Below, one piece after another: positions 1-6,178 of a DNA stretch of 6,809 bases. This stretch comes from Mycobacterium sp. (GTDB lineage Bacteria; Actinomycetota; Actinomycetes; Mycobacteriales; Mycobacteriaceae), in contig JAQSXQ010000098.1 in NCBI GenBank assembly GCA_029256565.1, positions 1-6,809 on the forward strand. The letters run 5' to 3'. Position 1 is the first letter of the stretch; each line of letters starts with the position of its first letter. The notes below the pieces were generated by a model that saw only the letters and a list, made by a program, of their open reading frames with translations, did not search any database and was not told where the DNA came from. Both the position numbers and the translations under genes were made by a program.

Positions 1-318
1 CGCGACGACACCTGCCGCACCCCCTACTGCAACGCCCCCATCCGCCACACCGACCACGCCCAACCCAACGCCCGCGGCGGGCCCACCTCAGCCGTCAACG
101 GCAACGGAACCTGCGAAGCGTGCAACTACGCCAAGGAAGCGCCCCGCTGGCGCGTCCGCACGTCACACGACCATGATGGCTGCCACACAACCGAATTCAC
201 GACGCCGACCGGCACCACCTACAGCAGCAAGGCGCCACCACTACCCGGCCGTCGGCGCATCGACCTCAGCGAGGTCGAACGACGCGTGGGCATCGCCATC
301 ACGGGACACGCTGCGTGA
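1..318 (+). CDS. HNH endonuclease, DUF222 (13E12-repeat-like) family, C-terminal fragment
   Basis: Reading frame 1 is open from the first base to a TGA at 316-318, giving 105 residues of a protein whose N-terminus lies outside the window. The fragment carries a zinc-bound HNH nuclease fold: a cysteine pair C5/C10 (CRTPYC), the catalytic-type H16-T-D18-H19, a GG-PT-S-x-x-N stretch (G26-N33), and a second cysteine pair C38/C41 followed by N42 (CEACN). The downstream TTPTGTTYSSKAPPLPG segment is typical of the C-terminus of actinobacterial DUF222-HNH proteins, which exist in many copies in mycobacteria and are often linked to repeat or mobile regions; their cellular role is not settled. The stop codon directly abuts the stop of the convergent reductase gene. 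The DUF222 domain itself would lie upstream and is not visible, so the family call rests on the HNH part. The gene looks intact at this end. Confidence 0.88.
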   Translation, partial: RDDTCRTPYCNAPIRHTDHAQPNARGGPTSAVNGNGTCEACNYAKEAPRWRVRTSHDHDGCHTTEFTTPTGTTYSSKAPPLPGRRRIDLSEVERRVGIAITGHAA

Positions 319-1170
319 CTACAGGTAGGACGTCACCCGGCTGACCTCGTCGTCGCCCTGCCCGGCGGCCACGGCTGCGTCGGCGGACCGACGGAGTGCC
401 TCCAGCGCAGCGGTGTCCGCGCCGGCGTCTCGGGACGCGTCGATCAAGTGGCGCAGCGACGACCCCAGCGACGACACCGAGGCGTCGCTGTCGCCGTGCC
501 GGTCGGCGCCCACGCGTTCGGCGATCTCGTCCAGTATCGGCGGAAGGATTCCCACGATCCCGTGGGCGTGTGGGAGCAACTCGGCCGGCCCGATCCCGTT
601 GGCTCCGGCCACCTTCAGCGCGTGCATGAACCCGCCCACCGACGTCCAGAACAGGTCGAGCAGCGCCATGTCGAAGCCGGCCGCCCGTCCCACCTCGTCA
701 CCGACCCACGTCGGCGTCGCCAGCGTGGCGAACGTGGAGTGGTGCGCGTCGTAGAGATCGCGCGGTCCTGCGAACAGGATGCTGGCGTCCGGCGTTCCGA
801 TGGTCACCGTCGGCGTCATGATGGCACCGTCGAGATAGCGGCCACCAAGCTTCTCGACCAGTGCGGCCGTCCGGCGCGCGCGTTCGGGTGCGTCCGAGGA
901 CAGTCCGACGATGGTCCGCCCGGCGACCGCTTCCCCCGCGGAGTCGACGACGGCGTCCAGCGCTGCGTGGTCCACCACGTTGATCAGCGTCAGATCGCTC
1001 GCGGCGACGGCCGCGGCCGGGCTCGGCGCCCACTCGGCACCACGCGCCAGCAAGCCGTTGGCCTTCGATTCGGTGCGGTTCCATACGGACAGGGACACAT
1101 TCGCGTCGAGCAGGGCACTCGAGAGCGCCTGCCCCATCGGTCCGAGCCCGATGACGGTCAGGTGGGTCAC
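319..1170 (-). CDS. Imine-reductase-like NAD(P)-dependent oxidoreductase (second gene of tandem pair)
   Basis: A 283-residue protein of the 6-phosphogluconate dehydrogenase/beta-hydroxyacid dehydrogenase superfamily, best matched to the imine reductase (IRED) branch. The N-terminal Rossmann domain (about 1-155) has G8-x-G10-x-M-G13 for the dinucleotide and WNRTESK at 30-36, where R32 and K36 suggest NADPH. YLDGAIMTP (112-120) followed by IGTP is the IRED-type substrate loop. An all-helical C-terminal domain follows. Where beta-hydroxyacid dehydrogenases have their catalytic Lys (GxGxxxK), this protein has G161-R-A-A-G-F-D167; Asp here is the residue of Asp-type IREDs. IREDs reduce C=N bonds with NADPH, usually as domain-swapped dimers; the natural substrate here is unknown. 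It starts at GTG 1168-1170, overlapping the TGA of the upstream paralogue (GTGA), which implies translational coupling. A generic 'NAD(P)-binding 6PGDH-like' label would also be fair. Confidence 0.88.
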   Translation of the reverse strand: MTHLTVIGLGPMGQALSSALLDANVSLSVWNRTESKANGLLARGAEWAPSPAAAVAASDLTLINVVDHAALDAVVDSAGEAVAGRTIVGLSSDAPERARRTAALVEKLGGRYLDGAIMTPTVTIGTPDASILFAGPRDLYDAHHSTFATLATPTWVGDEVGRAAGFDMALLDLFWTSVGGFMHALKVAGANGIGPAELLPHAHGIVGILPPILDEIAERVGADRHGDSDASVSSLGSSLRHLIDASRDAGADTAALEALRRSADAAVAAGQGDDEVSRVTSYL

Positions 1171-2045
1171 GCTGCCACCTCGGGGTGCTTGATGCTCTCG
1201 ATCACGCGGGCGAATCCGTCGTCACCGTGCCCGGCGTCGATCTGCCGGTGGATCAGTCGCTGTACGACGTCGACCACTTCGGTACTGATGCCCTGCTGTC
1301 GGCTCGCGTCGAGGATGTCGGTCAGGTCGGAGAAGTTCAGGCTCTGCTGACCGGGCAGTGAGTAGTCGCCGCCGTCGATGACCTCGGCATATTCGGTGAG
1401 AGCCGGGAGCACGGCCTGCAGCCACGAGACCGCGCGGATTGCGAACTCCTTGGCGGGCACCCCGCTGGCGCCCACCATCGCAGCGCCGTGGAAGAAGCCG
1501 GCGAACATGACGTACATGCCCGACAGCAGCGCCAGGTCGTACATCGACGCCATGCCGGCGTCGTCACCGAAGTGCTCTGCCGTACCCCATGTCTCGAGCA
1601 GTTCGCGCGAGTCGTCGAAGACGTGGCGGGAACCGCTGTACAGCACGCTGGAATGCGGCGTTCCGATCATCGGCGGGGTCGCCATGATGCCCCCATCGAG
1701 ATACTCCGCCCCCGCGGCGGCGGCCCACGCCGCCAGCTCTCGCGCGCCGTCGGGCGAGGTGGTCGTGAGATTGATCAGCCGGCGCCCCGCGAGCCCGTCG
1801 ACCACGGGGTCGAGCACCTCGTGCACCGACGCGATGTCGAACAGGCACACCACCACCGTCGGCGCCGCCGCGATCGCGTCGGCAGGGCTGTCGGCGACCG
1901 AAACACCGTTCAGTGCATCGGCTTTGGAACGGTCGCGGTTCCATACGGTGATCGGGAACCCGGCGGCGGTGGCGGCTCGGACCAGGGCCGCGCCCATCTC
2001 GCCGATGCCGAGGAACGAAACGGGTGAAAGTCGTGGGTTGTTCAT
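1167..2045 (-). CDS. Imine-reductase-like NAD(P)-dependent oxidoreductase (first gene of tandem pair)
   Basis: A 292-residue paralogue of the gene that follows it. The N-terminal Rossmann fold has FLGIGEMG (G13, G15, G18) and VWNRDRSK (34-41), with R37 and K41 suited to NADPH. YLDGGIMATPPMIGTP (115-130) is a very typical IRED loop, closer to the family norm than in the second gene. G164-M-A-S-M-Y-D170 puts Asp at the position of the beta-hydroxyacid dehydrogenase Lys, again indicating the Asp-type IRED branch rather than a hydroxyacid dehydrogenase. Expected role: cytosolic NADPH-dependent reduction of a C=N or related bond, substrate unknown. The ATG at 2043-2045 has no strong Shine-Dalgarno sequence in front of it. 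The gene is divergent from the HxlR regulator, with a 91-base spacer holding a palindrome, so it is probably controlled by that regulator. It heads a two-gene operon; its TGA overlaps the next GTG. Confidence 0.9.
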   Translation of the reverse strand: MNNPRLSPVSFLGIGEMGAALVRAATAAGFPITVWNRDRSKADALNGVSVADSPADAIAAAPTVVVCLFDIASVHEVLDPVVDGLAGRRLINLTTTSPDGARELAAWAAAAGAEYLDGGIMATPPMIGTPHSSVLYSGSRHVFDDSRELLETWGTAEHFGDDAGMASMYDLALLSGMYVMFAGFFHGAAMVGASGVPAKEFAIRAVSWLQAVLPALTEYAEVIDGGDYSLPGQQSLNFSDLTDILDASRQQGISTEVVDVVQRLIHRQIDAGHGDDGFARVIESIKHPEVAA

Positions 2046-2078
2046 GACACCATCGTGAAAGTACGCATCCCCTTCGAC

Positions 2079-2105
2079 AAGTACCCACTATTAAGTGCGG
2101 TACTT
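2079..2105. promoter_or_regulatory. Candidate HxlR operator palindrome in divergent promoter region
   Basis: An imperfect inverted repeat with left arm AAGTACCCACT (2079-2089), spacer ATTA (2090-2093) and right arm AGTGCGGTACTT (2094-2105). The arms match when one extra base (G or C) is allowed in the right arm. It lies between the divergent IRED-like and hxlR-like starts, in an AT-rich patch of an otherwise GC-rich region. HxlR-family regulators usually bind palindromes built on GTACTTAC-like half-sites; the right arm continues as GTACTTACC. A third AAGTAC half-site occurs at 2059-2064, about 20 bases (two helical turns) from the left arm. It could control both directions. The palindrome is seen directly; its use by this regulator is inferred. 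I could not assign clear -35/-10 boxes for either direction. Confidence 0.6.
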
Positions 2106-2136
2106 ACCTAGACGAAAGCAATGGCGGTGACCAGCA

Positions 2137-2475
2137 GTGACTCAACTCGGTAGATACACCTGCGGCCTGGACGCGGCGATGGACGTCGTCGACGGGAAGT
2201 GGAAGCCGCTCATTCTCTGGGAGCTGCAGGACGGGCCCAAGCGTTTCAACGCGCTGCACCGCAGCCTGACGGGCATCTCGCAGAAGATGCTGACGCAGAA
2301 CCTCAAGGAACTGCAGCGTCACGGCGTCGTCCACCGCGAGAGCTATCACGAGGTACCACCGCGGGTCGAGTACTCGATGACGCCGGCGGGCCGCGAACTG
2401 CTCGATGCGCTTGAGCCACTCGGCAATTGGGCGACCAAGCACATCGGACTGATCTGCGCGGCCGATGCCAGCTAG
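2137..2475 (+). CDS. HxlR-family winged-helix transcriptional regulator
   Basis: A 112-residue protein, the usual length for a single-domain HxlR regulator. The family signature is clear: YTCGLDAAMDVVDGKWKPLI (7-26), followed by LWELQDGPKRFNAL. The helix-turn-helix includes GISQKMLTQNLKELQRHG (46-63), and the wing is around HEVPPRVEYSMTPAG (71-85). HxlR proteins are cytosolic dimeric DNA-binding proteins that often sense electrophiles, quinones, disulfide stress or aldehydes. Cys9 sits at the conserved N-terminal cysteine used by thiol-switch members such as YodB and HypR; a second cysteine is C107. The start is GTG 2137, because an in-frame TGA at 2128-2130 excludes anything longer; the Shine-Dalgarno sequence is weak. 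It is divergent from the two reductases and probably regulates both them and itself. Its TAG shares CTAG with the stop of the convergent YjbR-family gene. Confidence 0.95.
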   Translation: MTQLGRYTCGLDAAMDVVDGKWKPLILWELQDGPKRFNALHRSLTGISQKMLTQNLKELQRHGVVHRESYHEVPPRVEYSMTPAGRELLDALEPLGNWATKHIGLICAADAS

Positions 2476-2861
2476 CCGCGGCTCTCCATCCACTGCCGAG
2501 CGCGCCGCTTCGACGCCTGCGACATCCAGGCGTCCTGAATGAGTTCGGTCAGTTCGTCGAGCCCCACCCGGTGCAGTTCGCTGGCGCGCACCAACACGGA
2601 CCTGTGGCCGTTGAAGTGGTCGGTGGTGAAGAAGGGCGACGACTCGTCCTGAACCAGCGCCAACTTGTCGGCGTCCGACTCCACCCACAGCACGATGACG
2701 TCGTCGAAGGGCGCGTCGGGACGCTTGGTCCGGAAGAACACGAACGACTTCCCGCCCACCTGATAGATCGAGTTGCCCTTCGCACCATCGACCCGGGAGA
2801 CGTGCGGCATGGACGACGCGATCCCGTGCACGTCCGCCGCGGTCGCCGGACGGTCAGACAC
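2472..2861 (-). CDS. MmcQ/YjbR-family (DUF419) protein
   Basis: A 129-residue protein with the full MmcQ/YjbR pattern: an opening helix with PATAADVHGIASSMPHV (5-21), the strand pair YQVGGKSFVFFRTKRPDA (33-50), the central VIVLWVESDADKLALV (55-70), then FFTTDHFNGHRSVLVRASEL (77-96), and a C-terminal helix with DELTELIQDAWMSQASKRRA (102-121). The family has a CyaY-like alpha/beta fold and is often labelled 'DNA-binding', but its biochemical role is not established. The start is GTG 2859-2861: it places the first helix as in the family, and no Shine-Dalgarno is visible. It begins 8 bases before the end of the metallophosphoesterase gene, so translation is probably coupled to that gene. At its 3' end it overlaps the hxlR-like gene by 4 bases (CTAG), leaving no room for a separate terminator. 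Confidence 0.88.
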   Translation of the reverse strand: MSDRPATAADVHGIASSMPHVSRVDGAKGNSIYQVGGKSFVFFRTKRPDAPFDDVIVLWVESDADKLALVQDESSPFFTTDHFNGHRSVLVRASELHRVGLDELTELIQDAWMSQASKRRARQWMESRG

Positions 2862-3345
2862 GATGCAGCACGACGTCGTCGAGTGACCCGTCCGCCACCG
2901 TCGCCGTCATGTACGTGCAGAACGGCTGACGGCGCCGGTCGGTCGGCGAACCGGGATTCAGCAAGCGCAGCCCCGTGTCAGCGGTCGCATCCCACGGAAT
3001 GTGACTGTGGCCGAACACCAGTACGTCGGTGTCCGGATAGAGCCGCGCCATGCGCGCATCGCGCCCGCCCGACTGCCCCGTCTCGTGCACGACGGTGAAC
3101 CGCACGCCCTCGAGCGTCTCGTCCGCACGCTCGGGCAACCGTCGGCGCAACTCCTCGCCGTCGTTGTTGCCCCAGCAGCCGATCAGCCGGCGGGCACGTC
3201 CTTCGAGATCGTCGAGCAGCGAAGGTTCGACCCAGTCCCCCGCATGGATCACGACGTCGACGCGCGCGACTTCGTCCCACACCGCGGGAGGCATGTCCTT
3301 GGCGCGCTTGGGTACGTGCGTGTCGGCGATCAGGAGCAAACGCAT
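2854..3345 (-). CDS. YfcE/MJ0936-type metallophosphoesterase
   Basis: A 163-residue single-domain calcineurin-like phosphoesterase of the YfcE/MJ0936 type. All expected metal-binding motifs are present in order: LLIADTH (D8, H10), HAGDW (D37), CWGNND (N60, D62), VVHETG (H87) and FGHSHIPW (H113, H115), followed by NPGSPTDRRR (130-139), the usual family ending. Such enzymes are cytosolic, use two metal ions and hydrolyse phosphomonoesters or phosphodiesters in vitro; the physiological substrate is not known. The motif around H87 reads HET rather than the common HG. I chose ATG 3343-3345 because MRLLLIADTH begins exactly at the first beta strand. The frame stays open upstream to 3447, but that 34-residue extension has no domain character and runs into the divergent promoter region. 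It is the first gene of a two-gene unit with the YjbR-family gene, overlapping it by 8 bases. Confidence 0.92.
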   Translation of the reverse strand: MRLLLIADTHVPKRAKDMPPAVWDEVARVDVVIHAGDWVEPSLLDDLEGRARRLIGCWGNNDGEELRRRLPERADETLEGVRFTVVHETGQSGGRDARMARLYPDTDVLVFGHSHIPWDATADTGLRLLNPGSPTDRRRQPFCTYMTATVADGSLDDVVLHRV

Positions 3346-3458
3346 CGAAATCAGAGTAACGGATGCCATATCGCGACCGATACCGTCGATAGGTTGCTGA
3401 CGACTTACCTGGCCGTCTATTGAACATAGGTCAGGCTTGCTTGACAAAGAGTGGCAAC

Positions 3459-5834
3459 GTGCCCAACGATGGCCTCGATCTGGGAGTTCGCGTCCTAAAG
3501 AACGGAATTCAGCCGGTGATCTTGGCCGCAGCCATCGCCGTCGTCGTGTTTGCCACCTGGCTCGGCGCGGGTTGGGGCGGACCGGACGTCACGGCGGCCG
3601 TCAGCGCGCTGGGCTCACTCGGGTTCTCCATGCTCGCCTTCGGGTGCGCGCTCACCGCCGCGATCCGCACGCCGCAGTTGCGCGGCCGCGCGTGGATGGC
3701 CGTGGCGGTCGGACTGTTCGGCTGGGTCGTCGGCGATGCCATCTGGGCCTGCTACGGGCTCGTGCTGCACGCCGAACCACCGTCGCCGTCGATAGCCGAC
3801 GTCGCCTATCTGGTCCTGCCGGTCGGCACCATCGTCGCCTTCGTCATCACGGCGTCGGCGCGGCGACTGGTGGGCCTGCGACCGCTCATCGACGGTCTCA
3901 TCATCACGTCGTCGCTGTTCCTCGTCTCCTGGGTCCTGGTCCTGCGACAGCTCTTCGCCGCCCATCAGGAGATTGGCGCGGAACTGGCAACGTCGCTCAC
4001 CTACGCCGTCGCCGACGTCTTCATGGTGGCCATCTCGGTGCTGGTGCTGACCTCCGCCCCGCCGAGCCACCGGCGGGTCCTCGCACTGGTCACCGCCGGC
4101 CTGTCGACGCTGGCGATCACGGACTCACTGCTGGTGTACCTCAACGCCAAGGGCATCCGCACCAGCGACCTGCTCGTCGTCGGATGGGCCGTGGGACTGG
4201 TGCTGCTGAGTGCGGGCGCCCTGCTCGCCATCCGCAATCCGGACAACGAAGCGCCCGGCAAGCCGCACTCGTCGCGACTGTGGCAGTGGCTGCCCTACGT
4301 TCCGATGGCCATCGCCGCCGCCGTCGGGCTCATCGATCTGTCGTCGACGTCGGCGGCCATACCGGTGCTGGTCTCGGGTGGGATCCTGGTGGGTGCCGCA
4401 CTGGTCCGGCAGCTGATCATGCTGCTGGACAACAGAACCCTGCTGGAGGCCGTCGCGGATCAGGCATTGCGCGATCCCCTGACCGGCCTGGCCAACCGAC
4501 TGCTGTTCTCCGATCGCCTGAACCACGCGATGGAGATGCGCGACCGCGACGGCCGCCGAGTGGCCGTGCTGTCGCTCGACCTAGACGAGTTCAAGCTCGT
4601 CAACGACAATCTCGGACATCCGGCCGGTGACGCGCTGCTGCGCGCCGTCGCCGAACGACTCGTCACCATCGTTCCCACCGGCGACACGGTCGCACGCCTC
4701 GGCGGCGACGAATTCGCGATCCTCATCGAGGACGGACCGCAGCCCGCCGAGACCACGGCGCAACGCGTGGTCGAAGTATTCGACAAGGCGTTCTTCCTCG
4801 AGGGTGAAGAGGTGTTCATGCACCCCAGCGTGGGACTGGCCGTCACACCCGGTCTCGAGGACGACGAAGTGACCGCCGACGAACTGTTCCGCCGGGCCGA
4901 CATCGCGATGTACGCCGCCAAGCGCGCCGGCGTCGGAGGCGTGCAGACCTTCACCGCCGACATGCGGCACGTCGACCGCACCGAAACGCAAAGTCCGTCA
5001 TGGCATGCGGGCAAGCGGCGGCGTTCCCCCGTCGCGGGAATCCAATTGCTCGGCCAGCTGCGCCGGGCCATCGACGACGACGAACTCGACCTCGTCTACC
5101 AGCCCAAGATCAGCCTCACCACTGGCAACACCGTCGGCGTCGAGGCGCTGGTGCGCTGGCCCCATCCCGAGTTCGGCGTGCTGACCCCGAACCAGTTCCT
5201 GCCCCTGGTGCGCCAGAACGGCCTGATGGGTGCGGTCACCGACCTGGTGCTGTACCGGGCGGCCCACGACGCGGTGACGTGGTACGACGCCGCCGAATGC
5301 GAGATACCGGTCGCCATCAACCTCTTCGCGCCGTCGCTCAACGACCTGGCTCTGCCCGACCGCATCGCCGCCGCGCTCGAGCGCACCGGCCTCCCGCCGA
5401 CGGCGCTCTCGGTCGAGATCACCGAGCACCTGCTGCTGGCCAACATTCGGCGGGCCGGCGGGGTGATCCAACGACTGCGGGCCAACGGGATTCGCATCGC
5501 CATAGACGACTTCGGCAGCGGGTACGCCACCATGAGCTACCTGCGCGACCTACCGATCGACGAGCTGAAGCTCGACCGCCAGTTCATCGCACCCGTGCTG
5601 CGCAGCGAGCGGGCGGCGGCGATCGTCCAGTCGGTCATCGACCTCGCCCACGCGCTGGGCATCGCCTGCGTCGCCGAGGGCGTCGAGAACGAGGCGACCG
5701 CCCGCTGGCTGCGCGAGGCCGGGTGCGACGTCGCCCAGGGCCACTACTTCGCCCGCCCCATGGCGGCCGAGGCGCTGCGGGAACGGTGTCAGCTCGGCTG
5801 CAGCAACTCCGCCATCTTCCCCATCACCAACTGA
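3459..5834 (+). CDS. Membrane-bound GGDEF-EAL protein (diguanylate cyclase/c-di-GMP phosphodiesterase)
   Basis: 791 residues from GTG 3459. Residues about 20-323 form roughly ten hydrophobic segments, a membrane sensor module containing PSPSIADVAYLVLPVG (108-123), a motif common in such proteins. The GGDEF domain (about 335-505) has DPLTGLANR, D374, N382, D391 and an intact GGDEF at 415-419, so cyclase activity is expected. The usual inhibitory RxxD reads PTGD (406-409), lacking Arg. After a basic linker (GKRRRSP), the EAL domain (about 530-775) keeps EALVRW (562-567), N621, E653, DDFGSGY (683-689), K704, E740 and Q760, so phosphodiesterase activity is also plausible. It makes and/or degrades cyclic-di-GMP at the membrane. 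The start is uncertain: TTG 3420 would add 13 residues, while GTG 3459 has AGAG 7 bases upstream. It is divergent from the metallophosphoesterase and probably monocistronic. Its last 46 bases overlap the convergent NTF2-like gene. The membrane-domain ligand is unknown. Confidence 0.93.
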   Translation: MPNDGLDLGVRVLKNGIQPVILAAAIAVVVFATWLGAGWGGPDVTAAVSALGSLGFSMLAFGCALTAAIRTPQLRGRAWMAVAVGLFGWVVGDAIWACYGLVLHAEPPSPSIADVAYLVLPVGTIVAFVITASARRLVGLRPLIDGLIITSSLFLVSWVLVLRQLFAAHQEIGAELATSLTYAVADVFMVAISVLVLTSAPPSHRRVLALVTAGLSTLAITDSLLVYLNAKGIRTSDLLVVGWAVGLVLLSAGALLAIRNPDNEAPGKPHSSRLWQWLPYVPMAIAAAVGLIDLSSTSAAIPVLVSGGILVGAALVRQLIMLLDNRTLLEAVADQALRDPLTGLANRLLFSDRLNHAMEMRDRDGRRVAVLSLDLDEFKLVNDNLGHPAGDALLRAVAERLVTIVPTGDTVARLGGDEFAILIEDGPQPAETTAQRVVEVFDKAFFLEGEEVFMHPSVGLAVTPGLEDDEVTADELFRRADIAMYAAKRAGVGGVQTFTADMRHVDRTETQSPSWHAGKRRRSPVAGIQLLGQLRRAIDDDELDLVYQPKISLTTGNTVGVEALVRWPHPEFGVLTPNQFLPLVRQNGLMGAVTDLVLYRAAHDAVTWYDAAECEIPVAINLFAPSLNDLALPDRIAAALERTGLPPTALSVEITEHLLLANIRRAGGVIQRLRANGIRIAIDDFGSGYATMSYLRDLPIDELKLDRQFIAPVLRSERAAAIVQSVIDLAHALGIACVAEGVENEATARWLREAGCDVAQGHYFARPMAAEALRERCQLGCSNSAIFPITN

Positions 5835-6178
5835 AGGGCCGAGAACGGCCGGATCATCACCTTGAACGACGTGATCAGTTCATCGTCGTTCCACGCGATC
5901 ATGTCGATGCCGTTGACGTACTTGCCGTCGATCGTCGCGGCGAACTCCAGGACGGCAGACCTCTCCGCGAACCACTGCCCTTCGTAGCGAAAGTCCGTGC
6001 CGCCGAACACCTTCGCAGCCGCGGTGAGGTACATCGCCGTCTTCTCACGGCCCTCTTGCGGCGAGAACAGCGCAGGCGAGTGGAACACGACGTCGTCGGC
6101 CAGCAGGGCGTCGAGGACGGCTGGGTCGTGCCCGCCGGAGATGAAGTCGTGCCAGCGTTCGATCGGAGGAGGTGTCAT
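5789..6178 (-). CDS. NTF2/SnoaL-like protein of unknown function
   Basis: A 129-residue protein with an NTF2-like (SnoaL/ketosteroid-isomerase-like) cone fold pattern: an opening helix with IERWHDFISGGHDPAVLDAL (6-25), LLADDVVFHSPAL (25-37), a helix with EKTAMYLTAAAKVFGG (45-60), then strands FRYEGQWFAERSAVLEFAAT (63-82), YVNGIDMIAWNDDELITSFK (87-106) and VMIRPFSALQLVMGKM (107-122). That last segment is very typical of mycobacterial 'nuclear transport factor 2 family' proteins. The fold holds a small hydrophobic ligand and can be an enzyme or a plain binding protein; no function can be assigned from sequence. ATG 6176-6178 overlaps the TGA of the upstream metalloprotease gene (ATGA). The GGAGGG in front of the start is almost adjacent to it, so re-initiation is more likely than a standard Shine-Dalgarno start. 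Its 3' end runs 46 bases into the convergent GGDEF-EAL gene. Confidence 0.85.
   Translation of the reverse strand: MTPPPIERWHDFISGGHDPAVLDALLADDVVFHSPALFSPQEGREKTAMYLTAAAKVFGGTDFRYEGQWFAERSAVLEFAATIDGKYVNGIDMIAWNDDELITSFKVMIRPFSALQLVMGKMAELLQPS

Noticed and set aside
448..1350. Long plus-strand open frames across the reductase genes, and similar long shadow frames elsewhere such as 5000-6364
   Set aside because: They are Arg/Pro/Gly-rich frames opposite or out of phase with clear family genes, as expected in GC-rich DNA; none shows a recognisable domain.
1077..1950. Repeated GGTTCCATACGG at about 1077 and 1939 as a DNA repeat
   Set aside because: Both copies encode the conserved VWNR cofactor motif on the minus strand in the two paralogues, so protein conservation explains them.
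2121..2153. A 10-codon ORF (MAVTSSDSTR) starting at ATG 2121 and ending inside the hxlR-like gene, as a possible leader peptide
   Set aside because: There is no convincing ribosome binding site, no codon pattern typical of attenuation, and such short ORFs arise easily by chance; no supporting evidence beyond position.
3441..3446. TTGACA as a -35 promoter box
   Set aside because: No -10-like hexamer lies about 17 bases downstream, and it falls at or just before the translation start, so it is probably chance.
3346..3447. N-terminal extension of the metallophosphoesterase to an upstream start
   Set aside because: The added 34 residues show no domain or signal-peptide character, and the family fold begins exactly at MRLLLIADTH (ATG 3343-3345).
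3420..3458. TTG 3420 as the start of the GGDEF-EAL gene
   Set aside because: No Shine-Dalgarno precedes it and TTG is the rarer start; GTG 3459 has AGAG 7 bases upstream and still leaves a complete first membrane helix. It remains possible, for example if the transcript is leaderless.
5837..5850. Hairpin GGCCG-AGAA-CGGCC just after the GGDEF-EAL stop, as a terminator
   Set aside because: The stem is only 5 base pairs, there is no T-run after it, and it lies within the coding sequence of the opposite-strand NTF2-like gene.
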